From NCBI RefSeq assembly GCF_003696235.1, contig NZ_RFFJ01000034.1:1-39096 (forward strand): a stretch of DNA of 39,096 bases. The letters run 5' to 3'. This document shows, in pieces, positions 14,933-22,891 of the stretch (positions within the stretch are counted from its first letter, which is position 1; each line of letters opens with the position of its first letter). This DNA is from Streptomyces triticirhizae (GTDB lineage: Bacteria; Actinomycetota; Actinomycetes; Streptomycetales; Streptomycetaceae). Under the pieces are notes generated by a model that was not told where the DNA came from, made no database searches, and worked only from the letters and a program-made list of their open reading frames with translations. The translations under genes were made by a program, and so were the position numbers.

Positions 14933-14944
14933 TGAAACGATTCA
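14933..14944. promoter_or_regulatory. Putative LacI operator, rhaI side
   Basis: TGAAACGATTCA, a LacI-type palindrome with central CG and one mismatched pair. It starts about 13 bp after the -10 box, so a bound repressor would block early elongation. It shares 10 of 12 positions with the operator at 14756-14767. Confidence 0.68.
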
Positions 14945-15060
14945 TCTCGACCATAGGTCCCCGTCGTCTCCCCCCGTCACGTCCCCCACCCCTCTCCCCT
15001 CACGTCCCCGCACACCCGTCCCCGTCACTTCCCCCCTTCCGCGCTGCTATGGGAGCCCTG
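14945..15060 (+). promoter_or_regulatory. C-rich untranslated leader of rhaI
   Basis: The 5' leader between operator and ribosome site is mostly C and T. In 14961-15030 I count only about 8 G. CGTC recurs about six times at 14963, 14976, 14981, 15004, 15018 and 15024. An RNA like this is unstructured and C-rich, the composition of Rho-utilisation sites. No riboswitch fold is visible. The ribosome site is GGGAG near 15051. Confidence 0.45.
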
Positions 15061-15065
15061 ATCGC

Positions 15066-16226
15066 ATGACCCCCTCATCCGCCGTCAAGGCGGCCCTGTC
15101 CTCCCAGGTCGTCGAGACGCCCTCGTGGGCCTACGGCAACTCCGGCACCAGATTCAAGGTGTTCGCCCAGGCGGGCGTGCCGCGCACCCCGCAGGAGAAG
15201 CTGGACGACGCGGCGCGGGTGCACCACCACACCGGGGTGGCGCCCACCGTGGCGCTGCACATCCCATGGGACCGGGTGGACGACTACGCCGCGCTGGCCG
15301 AGCACGCGCGGGAGCGTGGGCTGCGGCTGGGCGCCATCAACGCCAACGTCTTCCAGGAGGACGACTACAAGCTGGGCAGCGTCACCCACCCCGACGCGGC
15401 GGTGCGGCGCAAGGCGCTGGCGCACCTGATGGAGTGCGTGGACATCATGGACGCCACCGGCTCGCGCGACCTGAAGCTGTGGTTCTCGGACGGCACCAAC
15501 TACCCCGGGCAGGACGACATCCGCGCCCGCCAGGACCGGCTGGCCGAGGCGCTGACCGCCGTCTACGAGCGGCTGGGCGAGGAACAGCGGATGCTGTTGG
15601 AGTACAAGCTCTTCGAGCCGGCGTTCTACATGACGGACGTTCCGGACTGGGGGACGGCGTACGCGCACTGCCTGAAGCTGGGCCCGAAGGCGCAGGTGGT
15701 GGTGGACACGGGGCATCACGCGCCGGGCACCAACATCGAGTTCATCGTGGCGACGCTGCTGCGGGAGGGCCGGCTGGGCGGCTTCGACTTCAACTCCCGG
15801 TTCTACGCGGACGACGACCTGATGGTCGGGGCGGCCGACCCGTTCCAGCTGTTCCGCATCATGTACGAGGTGGTGCGCGGCGGCGGGTTCACCTCGGAGG
15901 TGGCGTTCATGCTGGACCAGTGCCACAACATCGAGCCGAAGATCCCGGCGATCATCCGCTCGGTGATGAACGTTCAGGAGGCCACGGCGAAGGCGCTGTT
16001 GGTGGACGCGGACGCGCTGGCGGCGGCGCAGCGCGCGGGTGACGTGCTAGGCGCGAACGAGGTGCTGATGGACGCTTACCACACGGACGTCAGGCCGCTG
16101 TTGGCGGAGTGGCGGCAGGAGCGGGGTTTGGACCCCGATCCGGTGGCGGCGTACCGGCGTTCGGGCTGGGCGGAGCGGATCGTGGCGGAGCGACAGGGCG
16201 GCCAGCAGGCCGGTTGGGGGGCGTGA
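15066..16226 (+). CDS. rhaI: L-rhamnose isomerase
   Basis: 386-aa TIM-barrel isomerase of the Pseudomonas/actinobacterial RhaI type, converting L-rhamnose to L-rhamnulose. Segments such as ETPSWAYGNSGTRFKVF, LKLWFSDGTNYPGQDDI, LLEYKLFEPAFY, VVVDTGHHAPGTNIEFIV and FDFNSRFYADDDLMVG carry the expected metal-binding Glu/Asp/His residues. Start ATG 15066; the frame stays open upstream across the leader but shows no conserved sequence there. First gene of the rhamnose operon; the next ORF starts 3 bp after its stop. Confidence 0.95.
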   Translation: MTPSSAVKAALSSQVVETPSWAYGNSGTRFKVFAQAGVPRTPQEKLDDAARVHHHTGVAPTVALHIPWDRVDDYAALAEHARERGLRLGAINANVFQEDDYKLGSVTHPDAAVRRKALAHLMECVDIMDATGSRDLKLWFSDGTNYPGQDDIRARQDRLAEALTAVYERLGEEQRMLLEYKLFEPAFYMTDVPDWGTAYAHCLKLGPKAQVVVDTGHHAPGTNIEFIVATLLREGRLGGFDFNSRFYADDDLMVGAADPFQLFRIMYEVVRGGGFTSEVAFMLDQCHNIEPKIPAIIRSVMNVQEATAKALLVDADALAAAQRAGDVLGANEVLMDAYHTDVRPLLAEWRQERGLDPDPVAAYRRSGWAERIVAERQGGQQAGWGA

Positions 16227-16228
16227 CG

Positions 16229-18289
16229 ATGGGCGCGGACGAGACGAAGAAGACGGTCCAGGCGCCGGTGGCGGCGCTGTTGGAGCGTGCGCACCGGCTG
16301 GGCGCCGACCCGAGGAACACCAACTACGCGGGCGGGAACGCCTCGGCGAAGGGCTCGGCGAAGGACCCGGTGACCGGGGGCGCGGTGGAGTTGATGTGGG
16401 TGAAGGGCTCGGGGGGCGACCTGGGCACGCTGCGCGAGGAAGGTCTCGCGGTGCTGCGGCTGGACCGGCTGCGGGCGCTCGTGGACGTCTATCCGGGGGT
16501 GGAGCGCGAGGACGAGATGGTGGCGGCGTTCGACTTCTGCCTGCACGGGAAGGGCGGGGCTGCGCCGTCGATCGACACCGCGATGCACGGCCTCGTCGAG
16601 GCGGCGCACGTGGACCACCTGCACCCGGACTCGGGGATCGCGCTGGCGTGCGCGGCGGACGGCGAGGCGCTGACGGCGGAGTGCTTCGGCGAGCGGGTGG
16701 TGTGGGTGCCGTGGCGGCGGCCCGGGTTCCAACTCGGCCTGGACATCGCCGAGGTGCGGCGGGCGCGTCCGGAGGCGGTCGGCTGTGTGCTGGGCGGTCA
16801 CGGGATCACGGCGTGGGGTGAGACAAGCGAGGAGTGCGAGCGGAACGCGCTGTACATCATCCGCACCGCCGAGGCGTTCCTGGCCCGGCGCGGCAGGCCG
16901 GAGCCGTTCGGGGCCGAGCTGCCCGGGTACGGGGCGCTGCCGGTGGCGGAGCGGCGGGCGCGGGCGGCGGCGCTGGCGCCGCATGTGCGGGGCGTGGCGT
17001 CGAGGGACCGGCGGCAGGTGGGTCACTTCACGGACAGCGCCGAGGTGTTGGACTTCCTGGCGCGCGAGGAGCACCCGAGGCTGGCGGCGTTGGGCACGTC
17101 CTGCCCGGACCACTTCCTGCGGACGAAGGTGCGGCCGCTGGTGGTGGACCTGCCGGCGGACGCGCCGCTGGAGCGGGTGGTGGAGCGGCTGGGTGAGCTG
17201 CACGCCGCCTACCGGGAGGAGTACCGGGCGTACTACGAGCGGCACGCCGGCCCGGACTCGCCGCCGATGCGGGGCGCTGACCCGGCGATCGTGCTGGTGC
17301 CGGGGGTGGGGATGTTCTCCTTCGGCCGGGACAGGCAGACGGCGCGGGTGGCGGGCGAGTTCTATGTCAACGCGATCAACGTGATGCGGGGCGCGGAGTC
17401 GGTCTCGACGTACGCGCCGATCGAGGAGTCGGAGAAGTTCCGCATCGAGTACTGGGAGTTGGAGGAGGCGAAGCTGCGGCGGATGCCGCCGCCGAAGCCG
17501 CTGGCGGCGCGGGTGGCGCTGGTGACGGGCGGCGGCTCGGGCATCGGGCGGGCGACGGCGCTGCGGCTGGCGGCCGAGGGCGCGTGTGTGGTGGTGGCGG
17601 ACCGGGACGCGGGCGCGGCGGAGAAGGTGGCCGAGGAGCTGGGCGGCGCCGACCGGGCGGTCGCGGTGGAGGTGGACGTCACCTCGGAGGAGCAGGTGGT
17701 GGCGGCGGTGCGGGCGGCGTCGCTGGCGTTCGGCGGGGTCGACCTGGTGGTGAACAACGCGGGGATCTCCATCTCCAAGCCGCTGTTGGAGACGACGGTG
17801 GCGGACTGGGACGTGCAGCACGACATCATGGCGCGCGGCTCGTTCCTGGTGTCGCGGGAGGCGGCGCGGGTGATGATCGACCAGGGGTTGGGCGGCGACA
17901 TCGTGTATGTGGCGTCGAAGAACGGGGTGTTCGCCGGGCCCAACAACATCGCCTACGGCGCGACGAAGGCGGACCAGGCGCACCAGGTGCGGCTGTTGGC
18001 GGCGGAGCTGGGCGAGCACGGCATCCGGGTCAACGGGGTCAACCCGGATGGTGTGGTGCGGGGTTCGGGCATCTTCGCCGGCGGGTGGGGCGCGAAGCGG
18101 GCGGCGGTGTACGGGGTGGAGGAGGAGCGGCTGGGCGAGTTCTACGCGCAGCGGACGCTGCTGAAGCGCGAGGTGTTGCCGGAGCATGTGGCGGCGGCGG
18201 TGTTCGCGTTGACCGGTGGGGACCTCGGGCACACCACGGGGCTGCACGTTCCGGTGGACGCCGGGGTGGCGGCGGCGTTCCTGCGGTGA
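16229..18289 (+). CDS. rhaEW: Bifunctional rhamnulose-1-phosphate aldolase / L-lactaldehyde dehydrogenase
   Basis: 686-aa fusion. The N-terminal half (about 15-400) is a class II aldolase: GGNASAKG, HVDHLHPD (metal-binding histidines) and GGHGITAWG. The C-terminal ~270 residues are a short-chain dehydrogenase with TGGGSGIGRA for NAD, NNAG, VASKNG and YGATK (Tyr-xxx-Lys). The aldolase cleaves rhamnulose 1-phosphate to DHAP and L-lactaldehyde; the dehydrogenase oxidises lactaldehyde to L-lactate. Such fusions are known from Bacillus (YuxG) and actinobacteria. ATG 16229 follows a G-run ribosome site by 8 nt; a GTG at 16223 overlapping the rhaI stop is an alternative. It overlaps rhaB by 4 bp. 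Confidence 0.94.
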   Translation: MGADETKKTVQAPVAALLERAHRLGADPRNTNYAGGNASAKGSAKDPVTGGAVELMWVKGSGGDLGTLREEGLAVLRLDRLRALVDVYPGVEREDEMVAAFDFCLHGKGGAAPSIDTAMHGLVEAAHVDHLHPDSGIALACAADGEALTAECFGERVVWVPWRRPGFQLGLDIAEVRRARPEAVGCVLGGHGITAWGETSEECERNALYIIRTAEAFLARRGRPEPFGAELPGYGALPVAERRARAAALAPHVRGVASRDRRQVGHFTDSAEVLDFLAREEHPRLAALGTSCPDHFLRTKVRPLVVDLPADAPLERVVERLGELHAAYREEYRAYYERHAGPDSPPMRGADPAIVLVPGVGMFSFGRDRQTARVAGEFYVNAINVMRGAESVSTYAPIEESEKFRIEYWELEEAKLRRMPPPKPLAARVALVTGGGSGIGRATALRLAAEGACVVVADRDAGAAEKVAEELGGADRAVAVEVDVTSEEQVVAAVRAASLAFGGVDLVVNNAGISISKPLLETTVADWDVQHDIMARGSFLVSREAARVMIDQGLGGDIVYVASKNGVFAGPNNIAYGATKADQAHQVRLLAAELGEHGIRVNGVNPDGVVRGSGIFAGGWGAKRAAVYGVEEERLGEFYAQRTLLKREVLPEHVAAAVFALTGGDLGHTTGLHVPVDAGVAAAFLR

Positions 18290-19857
18290 GCGGCGTGGTG
18301 GCGGAGGGCGTCGTGGCGGAGGGCGGGGTCGGGGCGGCGCGGGCCGGTGGTCCGCCGTTCGCCGCCGTCGACCTGGGGGCGTCCAGTGGTCGGGTGATGC
18401 TCGGCTGGGTGCGGGGGCCCGACGGGCCGTCCGGCGAAGGGGCCGGCGGCGCGGTGGAGTTGGAGGAGGTGCACCGGTTCCCGAACCGGCCGGTGCGGGT
18501 GGCCGGCACGTTGCACTGGGACGTGCTGGCGCTCTACCGGGGCGTGTTGGACGGCCTGGCGGAGGCCGGCCGGCGGGCCGGGGGGCGGCTGGCGGGGGTC
18601 GGGATCGACTCCTGGGCGGTGGACTTCGGGCTGTTGGACGCCTCGGGCGCGCTGCTGGGGAACCCGGTGCACTACCGGGACGGGCGGACGGCCGGGGTGG
18701 CCGAGCGGGTCGCGCGGCGGGTGGGCGCGGCGGAGCTGTACCGGGCGTCGGGGCTGCGCGCGCTGCCGTTCAACACCGTCTACCAGCTGGTCGCGATGGA
18801 GGGTTCGCCGCAACGGGCCGCCGCGCGGCGGCTGTTGCTGATGCCGGACCTGATCGCGTACTGGCTGACGGGGGTGGCCGGCACGGAGCTGACGAACGCG
18901 TCGACGACGGGCCTGATCGATCCCCGCACGGGCGACTGGGCGTGGGGGGTGGCGGAGGCGCTGGGCATCGACGTGGCGCTGTTCGCGCCGCTGCGGGCAC
19001 CGGGTGCGGCGGCCGGCGAGCTGCTGCCCGAGGTGGCGGCGGAGTGTGGGCTGGCGGGTCCGGTGCCGGTGACGGCGGTGGGTTCGCACGACACGGCGTC
19101 GGCGGTGGTGGCGGTGCCGGCGGCGGGCGAGGGCTTCGCGTATGTGGCGACGGGCACCTGGTCCCTTGCCGGGCTCGAACTGACGGCGCCCGTGCTGTCG
19201 GAGGCGAGCCGGCTGGCGGACTTCACCAACGAGCTGGGCGTGGACGGCACCGTCCGCTATCTGCGGAACATCATGGGGCTGTGGCTGCTTCAGGAGTGTC
19301 TGCGGGAGTGGGCCGAGGGCGGGGTCGAGCCGGAGTTGGGGCCACTGCTGGAGGAGGCGGCTCGGCTGCCGGGGCCAGGACCCGTGGTGGACGCGGGCGC
19401 CGAGGAGTTCCTGGCGCCGGGCGGGATGCCGGGGCGGATCGCGGCCGCGTGCCGGCGGTCCGGGCAGCCGGAGCCGGTGGGGCGGGCGGGGATGGTGCGG
19501 TGTGTGCTGGACTCGCTGGCGTTGGCCCACCGGGAGGCGGTGGCCGAGGCGGCGCGCCTGGCGGGCGCCGAGGTGCGGGTGGTGCATGTGGTGGGCGGCG
19601 GGGCGCACAACGCGCTGCTGTGCCAGCTGACGGCCGACGCGTGTGGACTGCCGGTGGTCGCGGGACCGACGGAGGCGGCGTCGTTGGGTAACGTGCTGGT
19701 GCAGGCGCGGGCCGCCGGGCGGGTGCGCGGCGGGCTCGCCTCGCTGCGTTCGCTGGTGGCGGCGTCGCGGGCGCCGCGTCGCTTCGCCCCGCGCGGGGAG
19801 ATGCGGGCGGCGTGGGAGCTGGCCGCGCGGCGGGTCGCCGGCGGCGGAAGGAGCTGA
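18286..19857 (+). CDS. rhaB: Rhamnulokinase
   Basis: 523-aa FGGY-family sugar kinase, ATP plus L-rhamnulose to L-rhamnulose 1-phosphate. AAVDLGASSGRVMLG (after a 25-residue N-terminal extension), IDSWAVDFGLLD, PVHYRDGRT, ATGTWSLAG and VVGGGAHNALLCQLTAD are the sugar- and nucleotide-binding signatures of rhamnulokinases. GTG 18286 overlaps the rhaEW stop by 4 bp (GTGA). A later start nearer the conserved core is possible because the first 25 residues are low-complexity. Followed 1 bp later by lutA. Confidence 0.93.
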   Translation: MSGVVAEGVVAEGGVGAARAGGPPFAAVDLGASSGRVMLGWVRGPDGPSGEGAGGAVELEEVHRFPNRPVRVAGTLHWDVLALYRGVLDGLAEAGRRAGGRLAGVGIDSWAVDFGLLDASGALLGNPVHYRDGRTAGVAERVARRVGAAELYRASGLRALPFNTVYQLVAMEGSPQRAAARRLLLMPDLIAYWLTGVAGTELTNASTTGLIDPRTGDWAWGVAEALGIDVALFAPLRAPGAAAGELLPEVAAECGLAGPVPVTAVGSHDTASAVVAVPAAGEGFAYVATGTWSLAGLELTAPVLSEASRLADFTNELGVDGTVRYLRNIMGLWLLQECLREWAEGGVEPELGPLLEEAARLPGPGPVVDAGAEEFLAPGGMPGRIAAACRRSGQPEPVGRAGMVRCVLDSLALAHREAVAEAARLAGAEVRVVHVVGGGAHNALLCQLTADACGLPVVAGPTEAASLGNVLVQARAAGRVRGGLASLRSLVAASRAPRRFAPRGEMRAAWELAARRVAGGGRS

Positions 19858-19858
19858 G

Positions 19859-20611
19859 GTGCGGGTCGCGCTCTTTGTCACCTGTGTCAACGACACGCTG
19901 TTCCCGCGCACCGGGCAGGCGGTGGTGGCGCTGCTGGAACGGCTGGGGGTGGACGTCGACTTCCCACAGGCGCAGTCGTGTTGTGGGCAGCCGCAGTTCA
20001 ACACCGGCTACCGGCGGGCGACGGAGCCGCTGGTGCGGCGCTTCGCGCGGGCGTTCCACGGCTACGACTACGTCGTGACGCCTTCGGGTTCGTGTGCGGC
20101 GATGGTGCGGGACAACTACCCCAGGATCGGGGCGCGGGCGGCGGCGGAGGGGCGGGACCGTGGTCTGACGTCGATCGCGGCCTCGGTGGTGCCCAGAACG
20201 CTGGAGCTGACGGAGTTCCTGGTGGACGTGGTGGGGGTGACGGACGTGGGGGCGTACTACCCGCACGCGGTGACGTACCACCCGACGTGCCACGGGCTGC
20301 GGATGCTGGGGCTCGGCGAGCGGCCCAGGCGGCTGCTGGAGGCGGTGCGGGGGCTGACGTTGGTGGACCTGCCGGGCGCGGAGGAGTGCTGCGGCTTCGG
20401 CGGGACGTTCGCGGTGAAGAACGCGGCGGTGTCGGCGGCGATGGGCGCGGACAAGGCGCGGCACATCATGGGCACGGGCGCGGAGGCGGTGTGCACGGTG
20501 GACAACTCGTGTCAGACACACATCGGCGGGACGCTGTCCCGGCTGGGCTCGTCGGTGCGGCCGGTGCACCTGGCGGAGATCCTGGCCAGCACCGAGGAGC
20601 GGCGGTGGTGA
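19859..20611 (+). CDS. lutA: L-lactate oxidation protein LutA
   Basis: 250 aa, two CCG-domain copies: SCCGQPQFNTG near 40 and ECCGFGGTF near 180, each with partner cysteines upstream (TCVND; HPTCHG), typical of heterodisulfide-reductase-like Fe-S proteins. With LutB and LutC it oxidises L-lactate to pyruvate at the membrane. Placed directly after rhaB, it takes the lactate made by RhaEW. GTG 19859 lies 1 bp after the rhaB stop, with GGAAGGAG upstream. FVTCVNDTLFPRTGQAV at the N-terminus is characteristic. Confidence 0.93.
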   Translation: MRVALFVTCVNDTLFPRTGQAVVALLERLGVDVDFPQAQSCCGQPQFNTGYRRATEPLVRRFARAFHGYDYVVTPSGSCAAMVRDNYPRIGARAAAEGRDRGLTSIAASVVPRTLELTEFLVDVVGVTDVGAYYPHAVTYHPTCHGLRMLGLGERPRRLLEAVRGLTLVDLPGAEECCGFGGTFAVKNAAVSAAMGADKARHIMGTGAEAVCTVDNSCQTHIGGTLSRLGSSVRPVHLAEILASTEERRW

Positions 20612-20655
20612 GGCGGGACGGCCTTCCGGACCGGGCACGGCGGGGAGGCGGCGCG

Positions 20656-22137
20656 GTGAGCGGCGGAACGTATCTGGGGATGCCGGCGTTCCCGGTGGCG
20701 GCCGAGTCGGCGACGCGGAACGAGCGGCTGCGGGCGAACCTGACGCACGCCACGCACACCATCCGGGACAAGCGGGCGCGGGCGGTCGCTGAACTGCCGG
20801 ACTGGCAGCGGCTGCGGGCGGCGGGCGCGGCGATCAAGGACCGGACGCTGCGGCACCTGGACACGTATCTGGAGCGGTTGGAGGCGGCGGTGACGGCCGC
20901 CGGCGGTCAGGTGCACTGGGCGGCGGACGCGGAGGCGGCCAACCGGATCGTGACGGAGCTGGTGCTGGCGACCGGGGAGCGCGAGGTCGTCAAGGTCAAG
21001 TCGATGGCGACGCAGGAGATCGAGCTGAACGCGGCGCTGGAACGGGCGGGGGTGCGGGCGTTCGAGACGGATCTGGCGGAGCTGATCGTGCAGTTGGGCG
21101 ACGATCTGCCCAGCCACATCCTGGTGCCGGCGATCCACCGCAACCGGCGGGAGATCCGCGACATCTTCGCCGAGCGGATGGGCGCGTGGGGCCGGCCGGC
21201 GCCCGAGGGGCTGTCGGACGAGCCGGCGGACCTGGCGGAGGCGGCGCGGCTGCATCTGCGGCAGAAGTTCCTGGACGCGAAGGTCGGGATCTCGGGCGCC
21301 AACTTCATGGTGGCGGAGACCGGCACCATGGTGGTGGTGGAGTCCGAGGGCAACGGGCGGATGTGCCTGACGCTGCCGGAGACGTTGATCTCGGTGGTGG
21401 GCATCGAGAAGGTGGTGCCGACCTGGCGGGATCTGGAGGTGTTCCTCCAGCTGCTGCCGCGCTCCTCGACGGCGGAGCGGATGAACCCGTACACCTCGAT
21501 GTGGACGGGCACCACGGACGGCGACGGGCCATCGACGTTCCACCTGGTGTTGGTGGACAACGGGCGGACCGACACGCTGGCGGACGAGGTGGGGCGGCAG
21601 GCGCTGCGCTGCATCCGCTGTTCGGCGTGCCTGAACGTGTGCCCGGTGTACGAGCGGGCCGGCGGGCACGCCTACGGCTCGGCGTATCCGGGGCCGATCG
21701 GGGCGATTCTGACGCCGCAACTGCGGGGCGTGGACAGCGCGTTGGACGCGTCGCTGCCGTACGCGTCGTCGCTGTGCGGGGCGTGCTACGAGGTGTGTCC
21801 TGTGGCGATCGACATTCCCGAGGTGCTGGTGCGGCTGCGGGAGCGGGTGGTGGAGGGCGGCGAGGTGACGGTCCGGGGCCGCCGGGTGCGGATCAGGCCG
21901 GCGCGGGGGCACGCCGCCGAGCGGGCGGCGATGCGGGCGGCGGCGTGGGCGTTCGACCATCCGGGGGCGATGGTGGCGGGGCAGCGGCTGGCGGGGCGGA
22001 TGCGGCGCTTCCAGCCGCGTCGGCTGCCGGGCCCGGGGCGGGCGTGGTCGGCGACGCGGGACGTGCCGCCGCTGCCGGCGGAGTCGTTCCGCGCGTGGTG
22101 GCGCAGGACCAGGGGCGACGACGGGGAGGGGGACTGA
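20656..22137 (+). CDS. lutB: L-lactate oxidation iron-sulfur protein LutB
   Basis: 493 aa. The N-terminal two thirds is the LUD domain (VVKVKSMATQEIELN, GISGANFMVAETGTM, EGNGRM, RSSTAERMNPYTSMW). The C-terminal third has two 4Fe-4S clusters, CIRCSACLNVCP and CGACYEVCP, then a DUF3390-like tail. It passes electrons from lactate oxidation toward the respiratory chain. Start set at GTG 20656 after GGGGAGG; GTG 20608, overlapping lutA by 4 bp, would add 16 unconserved residues. lutC begins 1 bp after the stop. Confidence 0.94.
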   Translation: MSGGTYLGMPAFPVAAESATRNERLRANLTHATHTIRDKRARAVAELPDWQRLRAAGAAIKDRTLRHLDTYLERLEAAVTAAGGQVHWAADAEAANRIVTELVLATGEREVVKVKSMATQEIELNAALERAGVRAFETDLAELIVQLGDDLPSHILVPAIHRNRREIRDIFAERMGAWGRPAPEGLSDEPADLAEAARLHLRQKFLDAKVGISGANFMVAETGTMVVVESEGNGRMCLTLPETLISVVGIEKVVPTWRDLEVFLQLLPRSSTAERMNPYTSMWTGTTDGDGPSTFHLVLVDNGRTDTLADEVGRQALRCIRCSACLNVCPVYERAGGHAYGSAYPGPIGAILTPQLRGVDSALDASLPYASSLCGACYEVCPVAIDIPEVLVRLRERVVEGGEVTVRGRRVRIRPARGHAAERAAMRAAAWAFDHPGAMVAGQRLAGRMRRFQPRRLPGPGRAWSATRDVPPLPAESFRAWWRRTRGDDGEGD

Positions 22138-22138
22138 C

Positions 22139-22786
22139 ATGAACGCGCGCGAGGTGGTGTTGGGACGGGTACGTCGGGCGTTGGCCGACGTGCCGGCCGA
22201 GGAGACGCCGGAGCGGGTCGCGGTGGAGCGGACCTATCTCGACAGCCACCAACCGGCCGACGCCGTCGCGCTGTTGGCGGAGAACCTGGCGGACTACCGG
22301 GCGGTGGTGCACCGGGCCTCGGGCGCGGCGCTTCCGGGGCTGGTGGCGGAGCTGCTGGCCGGGCGGGGCGCGGCGTCGGTGGTGGTGCCGGCGGGGCTGC
22401 CGGCCGGGTGGCTGGCGGCGGTGCCGCCTCGGGTGCGGCGGGTCGCGGACGAGGAGGCGGTCACCGCGCGGGAGTTGGACGCGGTGGACAGCGTGGTGAC
22501 GGGGTGCGCGGTGGCGATCGCGGAGACGGGCACGCTGGTGCTGGACGGCGGGCCCGACCAGGGGCGGCGGCGGATCACGCTGGTGCCGGACCACCACGTG
22601 TGCGTGGTGCGGGTGCCGGAGCAGGTGGTGGACTCGGTGCCGCAGGGCCTGCGGCGGCTGGACCCGGGGCGCCCGTTGACGTGGATCTCGGGCCCGTCGG
22701 CGACCAGCGACATCGAGCTGAACCGGGTGGAGGGCGTGCACGGCCCCCGCCGGCTGGACGTCGTGCTGCTGGGGTCTCAGTCCTAG
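22139..22786 (+). CDS. lutC: L-lactate oxidation protein LutC
   Basis: 215 aa single LUD-domain protein. AREVVLGRVRRAL, ETGTLVLDGGPDQGRRRITLVPDHHVCVV and SGPSATSDIELNRVEGVHGPRRLDVVLL are diagnostic. It is the third subunit of the lactate-oxidising Lut complex. ATG 22139 lies 1 bp past lutB with a GGGGAGGGGG ribosome site. Last gene of the rhamnose-lactate operon; an inverted repeat follows 20 bp later. Confidence 0.94.
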   Translation: MNAREVVLGRVRRALADVPAEETPERVAVERTYLDSHQPADAVALLAENLADYRAVVHRASGAALPGLVAELLAGRGAASVVVPAGLPAGWLAAVPPRVRRVADEEAVTARELDAVDSVVTGCAVAIAETGTLVLDGGPDQGRRRITLVPDHHVCVVRVPEQVVDSVPQGLRRLDPGRPLTWISGPSATSDIELNRVEGVHGPRRLDVVLLGSQS

Positions 22787-22805
22787 AGGTCGCGCGGCGG
22801 TGGTG

Positions 22806-22840
22806 GGCCCTCGGAGGTAGGTCGTTGGCACCGGAGGGCC
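22806..22840 (+). terminator. Possible terminator after lutC
   Basis: Arms GGCCCTC (22806-22812) and GAGGGCC (22834-22840) with a 21-nt loop, 20 bp past the lutC stop. No T-tract, as is common in streptomycetes. A second repeat, CCGGGT-CGTT-ACCCGG (22848-22863), follows and could be part of the terminator or an operator for the next promoter. Confidence 0.45.
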
Positions 22841-22878
22841 TGGTTCTCCGGGTCGTTACCCGGGGGCGCGCGGGTGCG

Positions 22879-22884
22879 TAGCGT
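22879..22884 (+). promoter_or_regulatory. -10 box of a probable leaderless transcript
   Basis: TAGCGT, with exactly 7 nt between it and the ATG at 22892. Transcription would begin at or next to the start codon, and no ribosome site is present in that gap. The repeat CCGGGT-CGTT-ACCCGG at 22848-22863 sits where a -35 region or operator would be. Confidence 0.6.
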
Positions 22885-22891
22885 CCTCGGT

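Noticed and set aside
16076..18247. 723-aa leftward open frame over rhaEW
   Set aside because: Arg/His/Pro-rich shadow with no family features.
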